From assembly GCA_016195965.1 (NCBI GenBank), contig JACPYR010000075.1, positions 1 to 57,326 of the forward strand: a DNA stretch of 57,326 nt, written 5' to 3'. Of the stretch, positions 17,738-26,764 are shown one piece after another (the first letter of the stretch is position 1; every line of letters starts with the position of its first letter). The notes beneath the pieces are model-generated. The model had not been told where the DNA came from, did not search any database, and worked only from the letters and a program-made list of their open reading frames with translations. The translations under genes were made by a program, and so were the position numbers. Source of the stretch: Nitrosomonadales bacterium (lineage in GTDB: Bacteria > Pseudomonadota > Gammaproteobacteria > Burkholderiales > Gallionellaceae).

Positions 17738-18099
17738 TGCTAACCACCGAAGAAAAAACCCAAGCCGTTGTCTCCGCCCTCGAAGATGTTAAAGCCAACA
17801 ATATAACCGTGATCGATACCAGCAAGCTCAGCACGATGTTCGAGCGCATGGTCATCGCGAGCGCTCAATCTACCCGCCAGACCAAGGCGCTTGCCGACAA
17901 TCTGGTGGTCAAGCTCAAGGAGCGTGGCGAGCAAATATATGGCCGCGAAGGCGAGGAGAGCGGCGAGTGGATACTGGTGGATCTGGGCGAAGTGCTGGTG
18001 CACATCATGCAGCCCGCGATACGCGATTACTACAACCTCGAAGAACTGTGGAGCAAGGCGCAGGCCGCGCGGCCCAAGTTGGCTCCGGCGCCAAAATAA
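17737..18099 (+). CDS. rsfS: ribosome silencing factor
   Basis: A 120-residue RsfS/YbeB protein that binds ribosomal protein uL14 and blocks subunit joining in starvation. Family features seen are NNITVIDTSKLS, MVIASAQSTRQTKALADNL and the C-terminal GEWILVDLGEVLVHIMQP followed by DYYNLEELW. The start overlaps the nadD stop. An overlapping longer frame that reads back into nadD was discarded. Confidence 0.95.
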   Translation: MLTTEEKTQAVVSALEDVKANNITVIDTSKLSTMFERMVIASAQSTRQTKALADNLVVKLKERGEQIYGREGEESGEWILVDLGEVLVHIMQPAIRDYYNLEELWSKAQAARPKLAPAPK

Positions 18100-18106
18100 A
18101 CATGGG

Positions 18107-18206
18107 ACTAAAAAAGCGCCGGGCCACAGAGCGCACAGGGAAAAATGTCGAATTGCACAGCCTGCTGTGTGGGCTGTGACTCGGGCGGCTTGAATGGGGT
18201 TTTAGT
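18107..18206 (+). repeat. degenerate CACAGAG-family repeat before rlmH
   Basis: This 100-bp intergenic block opens with ACTAAAAA and closes with TTTTAGT, contains GGCCACAGAGCGCACAG near its left end and GGCTTGAATGGGGTTTTAG at its right end. Both match the ends of the repeats at 26765-27008 and 31492-31657, while the middle differs and carries its own small hairpin (CACAGCC ... GGCTGTG). It ends 4 bp before the rlmH start, so it forms the rlmH leader. Confidence 0.45.
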
Positions 18207-18209
18207 CAT

Positions 18210-18680
18210 ATGAAGCTCATCATCGTTTCGGTTGGTCACAAGATGCCGGACTGGATCGCGGCGGGCTTCAACGAATACACCAAGCGCATGCCGCGCGAGG
18301 CGCAGCTTACGCTGCTGGAAATCAAACCCGAGCCGCGTACCACCGGCAAGACTACGGCGCAGATCATGGAAGCAGAGGCGCAGCGCATACTTGCTGCGTT
18401 GCCGCAAAGCTGTTTGCGCATCGCGCTGGACGAGCGCGGTATGCAGCCCACCACCAAACAACTCGCCGCGCAGATGCGGGATTGGATGCGCGAGGGCCGG
18501 GATGTGGCGTTTATCATCGGCGGGGCTGACGGATTGCATGAGTCGGTCAAGCAGGCAGCGCAGCAACAGCTGGCGTTGTCCGCGCTTACCTTGCCGCATG
18601 GTTTTGTGAGAGTATTGCTGGCCGAGCAGTTGTATCGTGCAAACAGCTTGTTGCACAATCACCCCTATCATCGGGAATAG
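18210..18680 (+). CDS. rlmH: 23S rRNA pseudouridine-1915 N3-methyltransferase
   Basis: A 156-residue SPOUT methyltransferase. It begins [15 protein letters not shown] and holds the knotted SAM-binding region [13 protein letters not shown] (about 105-117) and the C-terminal [17 protein letters not shown]. It modifies helix 69 of 23S rRNA. It lies in the conserved order after rsfS but is separated from it by a degenerate repeat; maf follows 9 bp downstream. Confidence 0.95.
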   Translation: MKLIIVSVGHKMPDWIAAGFNEYTKRMPREAQLTLLEIKPEPRTTGKTTAQIMEAEAQRILAALPQSCLRIALDERGMQPTTKQLAAQMRDWMREGRDVAFIIGGADGLHESVKQAAQQQLALSALTLPHGFVRVLLAEQLYRANSLLHNHPYHRE

Positions 18681-18689
18681 GAAATAATT

Positions 18690-19322
18690 ATGTCCATTAT
18701 TCAGGCACGCCTTCAGCCGCGTATCTATCTTGCCTCACAGAGCCCGCGTCGCCGCGAACTGTTGAAACAGATCGGCGTTAATTTCGAGCTGCTGTTGTTG
18801 CGTTCCGATCCGCGCCGCAACATCGAAGTGGATGAAACTCCCTATGCCGATGAAGACCCGGAAAGATACGTCCGGCGTGTTTGCCAAGCCAAGGCGCAGG
18901 CAGGTTTTGATGCGCTGAAGATGCGCAATTTGCCGCCGTTTCCGGTGTTGGCTGCCGACACGACCGTTACGCTGGACGGCAAAATATTCGGCAAGCCCGA
19001 AAACGCGGAGCATGCCGCAGTGATGCTGCGCCAGCTTTCAGGACGGGAACATCAGGTGTTCAGCGCAGTTGCGATTTCATTTAAAGAACACCTGGAGGTT
19101 GCGCTTTCCACCTCGACCGTACGCTTTGCCATGCTGGACGAAGAACGCATCCGCCGCTATCTGCTCACCAGCGAATATACCGACAAGGCCGGCGGCTATG
19201 GTATACAGGGACACGCAGGGGCGTTCATCGAGCATCTCTCCGGCAGTTATTCCGGGGTGATGGGCTTGCCGTTGTTCGAGACCGTGCAATTGCTGAAGCA
19301 TTTTAATTACCCCGCGCCATGA
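18690..19322 (+). CDS. Maf-family nucleoside triphosphate pyrophosphatase
   Basis: A 210-residue house-cleaning pyrophosphatase with the Maf signature YLASQSPRRRELL at the N-terminus, then ADTTV and KPENAEHA. It hydrolyses non-canonical nucleoside triphosphates to monophosphates. The SPRRRELL form, together with a position next to rng, suggests the dTTP/UTP-type (YhdE-like) subgroup. Substrate choice is inferred. It shares a transcript with rlmH and probably rng. Confidence 0.9.
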   Translation: MSIIQARLQPRIYLASQSPRRRELLKQIGVNFELLLLRSDPRRNIEVDETPYADEDPERYVRRVCQAKAQAGFDALKMRNLPPFPVLAADTTVTLDGKIFGKPENAEHAAVMLRQLSGREHQVFSAVAISFKEHLEVALSTSTVRFAMLDEERIRRYLLTSEYTDKAGGYGIQGHAGAFIEHLSGSYSGVMGLPLFETVQLLKHFNYPAP

Positions 19323-19342
19323 ATTTCCATGAGTGACAAGCT

Positions 19343-20797
19343 ATGACCGAAGAATTTCTGATCAACGTTACACCGCAAGAAACCCGCGCCGCGGTGATGC
19401 AGCTAGGCGTGGTGCAAGACCTGCACATCGAGCGCGGCAGCAATCGCGGCATCGTCAGCAATGTCTACCTGGGCAAGGTAATGCGTGTGTTGCCGGGGAT
19501 GCAGTCGGCTTTCATCGACATCGGTTTGGAGCGCTCGGCATTTCTGCACGTGGCGGACATTTGGGAAAATAATCTCAACGGTGAACCGGTCAAGCCGATC
19601 GAAAAAGTTTTGCACGAGGGGCAGACGCTGCTGGTGCAAGTCATCAAGGAGCCGATAGGCAGTAAAGGCGCGCGCTTGTCCACCCAAATCAGCATGGCCG
19701 GTCGCCTGCTGGTATATTTGCCGCAGGAGGCGCACATCGGCGTATCGCAACGCATTGAGAGCGAGGAGCAGCGCGATGCCCTGCGTGCCAAACTGCAGGC
19801 CGTATTGCCGCCCGAGCACAAAGGCGGCTATATCATCCGCACGGTGGCGGAAGCATCGGCAGAGCTTACCTTTGCCTCCGACATCGCTTACCTGGACAAG
19901 CTGTGGGGCAATTTGCAAATCGCAGCAAAAACTGCCGGGGCGCCACAGCTGCTGTACCAGGAGCTAGACATCAGCCTGCGGGTGCTGCGTGATTTTGTCA
20001 GTCTTGCAACTACGCGCATTCTGGTTGATTCGCGCACCACCTACCAAAGAATGCTGGAATTTGCGCAAGCCTATATTCCTATCGCGGTCGAACGTATCGA
20101 GCACTACCCCGGTGTGCGCCCGCTGTTCGATTTGTATAGCGTAGAGGAAGAGATCGAGCGCGCCTTGTCCAAGCGTGTGGATTTGAAATCAGGCGGCTAT
20201 CTGATCATCGATCAGACCGAGGCGCTGACCACGATAGACGTCAATACCGGCGGTTATGTCGGGGTGCGCAGTTTCGATGACACCATCTTCAAAACCAATC
20301 TTGAAGCCACCCAGGTCATCGCGCGCCAACTGCGCTTGCGCAACCTGGGCGGCATCATCATCTGCGATTTCATCGACATGGACAGCCAGGAACACCGCGA
20401 TGCGGTGCTGGAAGAATTCAAGAAAGCGCTGGCCCGCGATCACACGCGCATCACCGTGAATGGTTTTTCCGCGCTGGGTTTGCTGGAGATGACGCGCAAG
20501 CGCACCCGCGAGAGCCTGGCGCATGTGCTGTGCGAGTCCTGCCCGACTTGCCAGGGGCGCGGCGAAGTAAAAACTGCGCAGACGGTGTGCTACGAAATTC
20601 TGCGCGAGATACTGCGTGAAGCGCGCCAGTTCAACGCGCGCGAATACCGCATACTCGGTTCGCAGCAGGTGATCGATTTATTTCTGGACGAAGAATCGCA
20701 GGCGCTCGCGATGCTTTCCGATTTCATCGCCAAACCGATCTCGCTGCAAGTGGAAACGATGTACAGCCAGGAGCAATACGACGTGATATTAATGTAG
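19343..20797 (+). CDS. rng: ribonuclease G
   Basis: A 484-residue single-strand endoribonuclease of the RNase E/G family, processing 16S rRNA 5' ends and mRNA. It has an N-terminal S1 domain (about 38-125), a DNase I-like catalytic part with TTIDVNTGG (about 300) and CDFIDMD (about 340), and the zinc-link cysteines in CESCPTCQGRG (about 395-405). It lacks the long C-terminal scaffold of RNase E. The neighbour maf is typical. A repeat element begins 10 bp past the stop. Confidence 0.95.
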   Translation: MTEEFLINVTPQETRAAVMQLGVVQDLHIERGSNRGIVSNVYLGKVMRVLPGMQSAFIDIGLERSAFLHVADIWENNLNGEPVKPIEKVLHEGQTLLVQVIKEPIGSKGARLSTQISMAGRLLVYLPQEAHIGVSQRIESEEQRDALRAKLQAVLPPEHKGGYIIRTVAEASAELTFASDIAYLDKLWGNLQIAAKTAGAPQLLYQELDISLRVLRDFVSLATTRILVDSRTTYQRMLEFAQAYIPIAVERIEHYPGVRPLFDLYSVEEEIERALSKRVDLKSGGYLIIDQTEALTTIDVNTGGYVGVRSFDDTIFKTNLEATQVIARQLRLRNLGGIIICDFIDMDSQEHRDAVLEEFKKALARDHTRITVNGFSALGLLEMTRKRTRESLAHVLCESCPTCQGRGEVKTAQTVCYEILREILREARQFNAREYRILGSQQVIDLFLDEESQALAMLSDFIAKPISLQVETMYSQEQYDVILM

Positions 20798-20806
20798 CTC
20801 GGCTGC

Positions 20807-20891
20807 TAGTGTCGCATTCTGTTTGGAACTTAACTTCTCCAGTGGGAGCGGCTTTATAACTCAATTGATTTTAATCAACAGTGCAACGCTA
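20807..20891 (-). repeat. REP-cored inverted-repeat element, internally deleted copy
   Basis: An 85-bp inverted copy of the element at 56474-56630. The outer ends (TAGTGTCGCA ... TGCAACGCTA), the flank AACTTAACTTCTCCAGTGGG and the other flank TTAATCAACAGTGCAACGCT are kept. The second half of the palindromic core is gone: after GTGGGAGCGGCTTTA the sequence jumps to the far flank. It fills the space between the convergent stops of rng and the GGDEF-EAL gene. Confidence 0.75.
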
Positions 20892-20893
20892 TA

Positions 20894-23410
20894 CTAGCGC
20901 GGCATGGATTGGATAGGCACCTGTTTTGATTGCATCCCGGTGCTGAACGGCCCGCCGCTGGACAGGTACTCTTCCAGCAAGTCGGCGGCCAAGGGCTTGC
21001 TGAAGAAGTAACCCTGCACTTCATCGCATTGTCTGTCGCGCAGATATTGCAGTTGCGCCTCGGTTTCCACCCCTTCCGCAATGACCCCTATCTTCAGGTT
21101 ATGGGCCATGGAGATGATGGTTGCAACGATGGCCTCGTCATCGGAATTTACGGCAATATCCTGCACAAAAGATTGATCCACCTTTAACTTGTCTATCGGC
21201 AAACGTTTGAGGTAGCTCAAGCTTGAATAACCCGTGCCGAAATCATCGATGGCAAGTTTGACTCCCAGTCTGTGAAGAGCCTTGAGGTTTTTGATCACCA
21301 ATTCCACTTCCTGCATCATCACGCTTTCGGTGATTTCCAGCTCCAGATATTGCGGGTCTAATCCGGTTTCGTCGAGTATTCGCGCCACCAGTCCGGTGAT
21401 GTCGGGCTGGGCGAACTGGCTGGCAGAGAGGTTGACGGCGACGCAAAAGGGCGCAATTCCCTTGTCCTGCCATGCCTTGTTTTGGCGGCACGCCTCCCTG
21501 AGCACCCATTCGCCTATGGGCAGGATCAGGTTGGTTTCTTCGGCCAGCGGTATGAAGTGCGATGGTGGAACCATGGGTTCGCCGGGCTGGATCCAGCGTA
21601 TCAGGGCCTCAACACCGACTATGCGGTTTTCGGTAATATTGATTTGCGGCTGATAGTAAAGTGCGAACTCCATATTTTCGATCGCGTTACGCATCTTGTT
21701 TTCGAGCTTCAGCGAGAACAAGGCCTTGGCATTCATCTGTTCCGTGTAGAATTTATAATTGTTTCTCTCCTGCTGCTTGACGCTGGTCAACGCGGAACCG
21801 GCATTTTTCAGCAACGTGCTGGCGTCGCGGCCATCCTTGGGATAAATGCCTATGCCTATGCTGCAATTGGTGACCAGAGCATTGCCGCTGATTTCCATGG
21901 GCATGGCAACCAGGCGCAGAATTTCCCGTGCGGCTTCTGCAGCATCTTCGGGTTTGTGGACATCGCGCAAGACCACGGCGAACTCATCTCCGCCAAGGTG
22001 GGCCAGCGTGTCGTCTGTGCCTATGATGGCCTGCAACCTTTGCGCGATCGACTTGATGAGTTCATCACCCAATTTGTGCCCCAGGCTTTCATTGATCAGC
22101 TTGAAGCGGTCGATGTTGACCAGCAGCAGAGCGGCCATGTTGCCCTTGCCGGTGGCATGAGCGATGGCGCGCTCAAGACGGTCGACGAGCAAGTTGCGGT
22201 TTGCCAGGCCGGTCAGTTCGCTGTGGCTGGACAGATAAGCCATGCGGTCTTCGTACTGCTTCATTTTGCTAATGTCTACCATCACGCCCAGCACGAAACT
22301 CTCCTTGCTTTGCTCGTCGCGGATCAGCTTGATGCGGTTGTTGAGCCAGACGACGTTGCCATTCGCCGCAATTGCCCGGTGGATATATTCGCTGGTGGCG
22401 CCCTCTTCCAGGGTATTGCGGATTTTTTCCCGGCAGATGGCAAGATCGTCGGGATGGCAGTGTTGGTCCAGAAAGCCGGGTTCACTGAGCCAGCTCGATA
22501 GCGGGTAGCCCATCAGCTCTTCGACGCGTTGGCTGATAAAGGTGTACTTGTTGGTTTTGGGATCCAGCTCCCAAATGATCGCGTCTATTCCTTGCAGCAG
22601 ATTGCGATATCGCGTCTTGGATGTTTCAAGATTGGTCACCAGTGTTTCGATTCGCTCCCAGGCCTGATTGAACGTTTCGGTGAGCGTTCCGATCTCATCG
22701 TCCGATTTGAAGTAGATGCATTGACTGCGGTCACCGGTGCCGAATTTGCGGGCAAAATCGGATAGCAGGCCGATGGGAAACAGCACATGCTTGTTGAGCG
22801 AACGCAGGAAAAGAATTGCGGCGATCAGCAGGGTAAGAAACATGCCCAGGAAACTCAATATCGTCGCGCGCAACGCATCGTCCTGGGTTTTCCGTGAAAA
22901 GGCATCAGATTCTTCAGAAATCAGGTTGACCGATATTTTGAGTTTCTCGGACAATTGCTTGTCAATTTCGCCGATGATGGTGTTGGCATGGGTGACATCA
23001 AAGTGCCCTCCCAGCAGCAACCCCAGCGATTTTCGATAGGCTTCACCGGCTTTCTTGTGGCTGGCAACAAAATCCACAATCAGCGGGGCAGCCTTGGAAT
23101 CTCCCAGCATCAGGGCAAGCTTGCCACCGTCCGTGTCTATCTCATTTTCCACGCGCTGAAATTCCGCCCAGTGTTTGTTGCGTTCATCGGGGCTGTTGAT
23201 GCGCAGCAGCATATCCTTCCATTGCTGGACCTGCTCCTTGAAATCCACCTGCATTTCCAATGCGGCGAGGGCGCTGCTGTAATAGGTGTCGTCGACGACA
23301 GCGAAGTTTTCGAGCATCCTGTTGGTTTGCCACATCACCAATCCGCCCGAGAGCAGGACGATCAGCATCGGGATGAGGGCGGTCAAAAGGAGCTTTTTGC
23401 CGAGTTTCAA
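20894..23410 (-). CDS. membrane c-di-GMP protein with HAMP-PAS-GGDEF-EAL domains
   Basis: An 838-residue inner-membrane protein. A membrane segment at about 8-28 is followed by a periplasmic helical sensor and a second membrane segment at about 190-208, then HAMP, PAS (about 270-385), GGDEF (HLGGDEFAVVL) and EAL (GVEALIRW, then IDDFGTGYSSL). Both catalytic signatures look intact; the cyclase lacks an RxxD inhibitory site (GTDD instead). It starts at TTG with GGGGAA upstream. It likely breaks down or makes c-di-GMP in response to a periplasmic signal. It stands alone, with 300 bp before it. Confidence 0.9.
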   Translation of the reverse strand: MKLGKKLLLTALIPMLIVLLSGGLVMWQTNRMLENFAVVDDTYYSSALAALEMQVDFKEQVQQWKDMLLRINSPDERNKHWAEFQRVENEIDTDGGKLALMLGDSKAAPLIVDFVASHKKAGEAYRKSLGLLLGGHFDVTHANTIIGEIDKQLSEKLKISVNLISEESDAFSRKTQDDALRATILSFLGMFLTLLIAAILFLRSLNKHVLFPIGLLSDFARKFGTGDRSQCIYFKSDDEIGTLTETFNQAWERIETLVTNLETSKTRYRNLLQGIDAIIWELDPKTNKYTFISQRVEELMGYPLSSWLSEPGFLDQHCHPDDLAICREKIRNTLEEGATSEYIHRAIAANGNVVWLNNRIKLIRDEQSKESFVLGVMVDISKMKQYEDRMAYLSSHSELTGLANRNLLVDRLERAIAHATGKGNMAALLLVNIDRFKLINESLGHKLGDELIKSIAQRLQAIIGTDDTLAHLGGDEFAVVLRDVHKPEDAAEAAREILRLVAMPMEISGNALVTNCSIGIGIYPKDGRDASTLLKNAGSALTSVKQQERNNYKFYTEQMNAKALFSLKLENKMRNAIENMEFALYYQPQINITENRIVGVEALIRWIQPGEPMVPPSHFIPLAEETNLILPIGEWVLREACRQNKAWQDKGIAPFCVAVNLSASQFAQPDITGLVARILDETGLDPQYLELEITESVMMQEVELVIKNLKALHRLGVKLAIDDFGTGYSSLSYLKRLPIDKLKVDQSFVQDIAVNSDDEAIVATIISMAHNLKIGVIAEGVETEAQLQYLRDRQCDEVQGYFFSKPLAADLLEEYLSSGGPFSTGMQSKQVPIQSMPR

Positions 23411-23629
23411 ATTTTAATTCCCCAGGTTAAATTATTGTGGCGGCGGCGGGTCAAAAAGCCTTGGGCTAAACCCTGAACGCATCCGACCATGATTTGCGTC
23501 TGGAAGTTCCATGCTGGAAAGATAGTGTGCCGTACTTGTTAAAGTTGACGGATTTGCTTTGAAACAACCGCCGACCTTATCAAGCGGGCACACCTTAGAA
23601 AATGAAAATTAGCGGATGATTAGCGCGTC

Positions 23630-23653
23630 AAAATAAGTTCCGCCAATCGGCGG
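23630..23653 (-). terminator. hairpin after the PAS-GGDEF gene
   Basis: On the minus strand CCGCC-GATT-GGCGG (23653-23640) is followed by AACTTATTTTG. It lies about 60 bp past the stop of the PAS-GGDEF gene and is a short, moderately stable candidate terminator. The rest of the interval 23411-23710 shows no gene; the part near 23411 should hold the promoter of the GGDEF-EAL gene, without a clear consensus. Confidence 0.4.
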
Positions 23654-23710
23654 TCGGGGTGTTATTTTTGACGAGCCGATTCAGTTTTGCAGCATTGCGG
23701 CCATGTCGAA

Positions 23711-25219
23711 TTAAGCATAAAAACGAACCGCATTGCGCCCGGCCTCTTTGGCTTGATACATCGCCATATCCGCCCATTTGAGCGCATTTTCCGGGCTGGT
23801 CTGGTGATCGGTAAATAGCACGACGCCTATGCTTGATGAGCAATGATGCTCGATGGCCGTTTCCGATCCGCCGCCCTGCGGGATGGACAGCAGATAAGGC
23901 TCGGCCAGCGCAGAACGAACTTTCTCGGCGACAATGCCGGCCAGCCTGGCGGACTCGGATTTATCGATATCCAGCTCACTGAGCACGACTACAAATTCAT
24001 CTCCGCCGAAACGCGCGACAGTATCCACCTCGCGCACACAGCCGTTAATGCGGCGCGCGACTTCTTTCAGGAGCAGGTCGCCCGCGCGGTGCCCATACTG
24101 GTCATTCAGCGCTTTGAAATTATCCATATCCACGAACATCAGTGCGCCAAAGCGGCCGCTGCGTCTGCTGGCGGCCATGGCCTGGATCAGCCTGTCATCC
24201 AGCATGCGGCGATTGGGCAGCCGCGTCAGGGTGTCATAGAAAGCCAGGTTGCGGATTTGTTCCTCGGCTTGTTTGCGCTCGGTGATGTCGCGCGACACGA
24301 CTATGACACGCGAGGGTTGGCCCTGGCTGTTTTTAATCAGTGCGCCCAGCGATTCCATGTTGCGGATGCGGCCATCTGCAAGCAAAAAGCGATACTCGAT
24401 CTGCAGCCCGATCCCGGAGCGCACTGTTTCGTCAAATACGCGTTTGACATGCTCGCGGTCATCGGGATGAATCTCGGCGAACGAGTCGGACCCTTTCAGG
24501 CTGTCGGGATCGCCCAACAGCCGGATGTAAGACGGGCTGTTGTAGAGCCGCCGTCCTTCCAGATCAAGCACTGCGACAAAATCATCGGTATTCTCGGCTA
24601 TCATCCGGAAGAAATCTTCCTTTTCGCGTGCGGCTTTTTCGGCACGATGGCGTTCGGTGATGTCGGTCAGCACCAGGCGCACTGACGGTAAATTGTCTTC
24701 TCTTAGCAAACGTATGCCATCCAGCCGGACTTGCAGGCTGGATCCCCCGCCCTGCAGAATGGCCAGTTCGCAAAATGCCTTGTCGTCATGCTGCAGCAAG
24801 TTTATAAAATATCGATGCCAGCGATCGCGGTCTTCCTGCGCGATACAAGAAGAAAAGCGTTTGCCCAACAATTTGTGTCGTTCGTCGACCAGCATTTTTG
24901 CACCGGTGAGATTGATCTCATCGATCAGGGCGTCGCGGTTTAGCGTGATATAACCCACCGGCGCAAAGTCATAAAAATCGGCATAACGGTCGCGCGATTC
25001 TTCTAAGATGTTCTGCGAGCGCCGCAACTCTTCGTTCTGCATTTCCAGTTCGATCTGGTATAGCTGCAGCTCATGCAGGACTTCCACTACAGGGCGGGCG
25101 GGGATGTCGGCATGCGGCATGAGCTCAAGTTTCTTTTCGGCGGCGTTTCTCAAAGCGAGGGCGAATTTCGCCTCGGCTTCTTGCTTCAGGATATCTTGAT
25201 CGATGGTATTGTTATCCAC
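23711..25219 (-). CDS. PAS-domain diguanylate cyclase
   Basis: A 502-residue cytosolic protein. An N-terminal coiled helix (ILKQEAEAKFALALRNAAEKK) is followed by two PAS/PAC modules (about 75-215 and 215-335) and a GGDEF domain with FGGDEFVVVL and an upstream RxxD inhibitory site (REVD), so product inhibition is expected. No membrane segment. I place the start at a GTG (25219) because AAGGAG lies 5 bp upstream; the longer ATG start would run into the response-regulator gene. It is cotranscribed behind that regulator, 10 bp away. Confidence 0.88.
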   Translation of the reverse strand: MDNNTIDQDILKQEAEAKFALALRNAAEKKLELMPHADIPARPVVEVLHELQLYQIELEMQNEELRRSQNILEESRDRYADFYDFAPVGYITLNRDALIDEINLTGAKMLVDERHKLLGKRFSSCIAQEDRDRWHRYFINLLQHDDKAFCELAILQGGGSSLQVRLDGIRLLREDNLPSVRLVLTDITERHRAEKAAREKEDFFRMIAENTDDFVAVLDLEGRRLYNSPSYIRLLGDPDSLKGSDSFAEIHPDDREHVKRVFDETVRSGIGLQIEYRFLLADGRIRNMESLGALIKNSQGQPSRVIVVSRDITERKQAEEQIRNLAFYDTLTRLPNRRMLDDRLIQAMAASRRSGRFGALMFVDMDNFKALNDQYGHRAGDLLLKEVARRINGCVREVDTVARFGGDEFVVVLSELDIDKSESARLAGIVAEKVRSALAEPYLLSIPQGGGSETAIEHHCSSSIGVVLFTDHQTSPENALKWADMAMYQAKEAGRNAVRFYA

Positions 25220-25229
25220 AAGCGCTCCT

Positions 25230-25859
25230 TCATAGTTTTTCCTGTATCGCATAACGCACCAAATCCGCAACACTTTTTACGCCCAGCTTGTTGAGCAGGT
25301 TGAACTTGTGTGTGCTGACCGTCTTGGCATTGATGGCAAGTTGCTTGGAGATATCCTTGATGCTCTTGCCGTCCACGATCATGTGGAATATCTGCCTTTC
25401 ACGTTCGGAAAGCAGATGCTCGATCGGATTTTGATCGGCGGATTCCGAGGCAAATGCAATCTGTTCGGCCAATGCCGGGCTGAGGTATTTTCCGGATTCT
25501 TTGATTTTACGGATGGCCTCCAGCAAATTTTGCGGTGTGCAATCTTTGCAGAGGTAACCGGATACGCCGGCCTTCAGAGTGCGCAGCACTACCCGTGTTT
25601 CATTGTGCATGCTGAGGACCAGGATGCGTATGCCGGGATGAGCGTTCCTGATCTGGCTGATTAACTCGGTTCCGCACAGCCCTGGCATGACCAAGTCCAG
25701 CAGCAGCACATCAACTATCGTCGTGTGCAATTTTTCCAGCAGCTCTTTTCCTTCGGCAGCTTCACCGACTACTTCAATGTCGGGGGACAATCCCAGAAAC
25801 TGAACCAGGCCAGCGCGTACCAGATCGTGATCATCAGTGATAAACAGTCGTGTCTTCAT
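25230..25859 (-). CDS. NarL/FixJ-family response regulator
   Basis: A 209-residue two-component regulator. The receiver domain (about 1-120) shows the acidic pair D9-D10, phospho-acceptor D55 in LLLDLVMPG and the conserved Lys in GYLCKD. The C-terminal LuxR-type helix-turn-helix (about 145-205) reads LSERERQIFHMIVDG ... AKTVSTHKFNLLNKL. It begins the operon with the PAS-GGDEF gene, whose ribosome site overlaps its stop codon. The partner kinase is not adjacent; the CheB-CheR-PAS gene nearby lacks a kinase. Confidence 0.93.
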   Translation of the reverse strand: MKTRLFITDDHDLVRAGLVQFLGLSPDIEVVGEAAEGKELLEKLHTTIVDVLLLDLVMPGLCGTELISQIRNAHPGIRILVLSMHNETRVVLRTLKAGVSGYLCKDCTPQNLLEAIRKIKESGKYLSPALAEQIAFASESADQNPIEHLLSERERQIFHMIVDGKSIKDISKQLAINAKTVSTHKFNLLNKLGVKSVADLVRYAIQEKL

Positions 25860-26386
25860 CGCTGTCGTCCCTAATTATTATGGCCTACTTTATTTCAGCG
25901 GATGCATGCGCATCATAGTAGCGTGACTCTATGCAACGGGGGAAGCATTTTTTATTCATCCACGGCTCCGATTTGTTGTTGCGCATCATCGATAAAACCC
26001 ATGTGACAAAGAGGGTTTGCTGCCCGTTAATCATTTTGTTCGACATGAAGAACGCGGCGCAATTATCTGCAATGGCAATGAAATTCAATGCGGCGATTAG
26101 CGGGAAAAATACCGCTGGATTTATGCCCGGGGCATATTCATGCAGTCGGCTCGGGCAGCTTAATCTGCATGCATGACATTCATGTGAATGGCGGGTGGGA
26201 ATATCCCTATGGGGACCTAAATATTCATTTATGAAAATCCCATTTTTTACTGATGGTTTCCTATCGCCGTTCAATCAAAATACAAGAGCGGGATGGATGC
26301 TTTCATTTTTTCCGGCATAGCGCGGCAACACCTTATCCGGAGAGTGGTGATTGAGCCGATCCGCAAAGCAGCGCTTGAAATGTAAC
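25860..26386. other. intergenic stretch without a supported gene
   Basis: About 530 bp more AT-rich than its surroundings. Open frames of 81 and 129 codons on opposite strands overlap each other and have no ribosome site or recognisable product. Near 26310-26355 a short frame reads RHSAAT and ESG, faintly like the tail of a tyrosine recombinase, but it is too short to call. The promoter of the response-regulator operon should lie at the left end. Confidence 0.5.
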
Positions 26387-26478
26387 TATTGATCCGGCAC
26401 GCAGAAGTATTAACACTGTTCAGCCATTCGACAGGCTCAATGCGAACGGGCTTCAAGCCTCATCGCGCCGGATCAATA
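26387..26478. repeat. 92-bp element with 12-bp perfect terminal inverted repeats
   Basis: The ends TATTGATCCGGC (26387-26398) and GCCGGATCAATA (26467-26478) are exact inverted repeats. Inside is CATTCGACAGGCTCAATGCG, resembling the TTCGACAGGCTCA-type repeats scattered in many proteobacterial genomes. There is no coding capacity. It lies 42 bp before the cold-shock gene start, so it is part of, or displaces, that gene's leader or promoter. Confidence 0.6.
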
Positions 26479-26520
26479 AGGAACATTGGGGCATATACAA
26501 AAGTCAGGAAAGGAAATCGC

Positions 26521-26736
26521 ATGAAAACCGGTACAGTAAAATGGTTCAACGATACGAAAGGTTTTGGATTTGTCAGTGCGGATGACGGAAGCGGTGATTT
26601 GTTCGCGCACTATTCCGCAATCAATATGAAAGGTTTCAAGACGCTGAAAGAAGGGCAAAAAATCACCTTTGAAATTGTGCCCGGCCCCAAGGGTAAACAA
26701 GCTGCGAACATCCAGTATCTCGGCGGCTTGAGTTGA
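26521..26736 (+). CDS. cold-shock domain protein
   Basis: A 71-residue CspA-family RNA/DNA chaperone, one OB fold. RNP1 KGFGFVS (about 13-19) and RNP2 DLFAHYSAI (about 27-35) are both intact. The start is preceded by AGGAAAGGAAAT. The 42 bp leader beyond the nearby repeat is short compared with the long structured leaders of cold-induced csp genes, so cold control cannot be inferred. Confidence 0.94.
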   Translation: MKTGTVKWFNDTKGFGFVSADDGSGDLFAHYSAINMKGFKTLKEGQKITFEIVPGPKGKQAANIQYLGGLS

Positions 26737-26764
26737 ACGTCGCCCTGTATTTTTACAACATGTA

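Noticed and set aside
21482-22501. Plus-strand open frame of 339 codons inside the GGDEF-EAL gene
   Set aside because: Antisense shadow of intact GGDEF and EAL domains.
25885-26274. Possible 129-codon gene in the intergenic stretch before the cold-shock gene
   Set aside because: No ribosome site, no recognisable features, and it overlaps another equally weak frame on the other strand.
26300-26360. Tyrosine-recombinase-like tail (RHSAAT ... ESG)
   Set aside because: Only about 15 residues in a frame that starts and stops nearby; chance similarity is likely.
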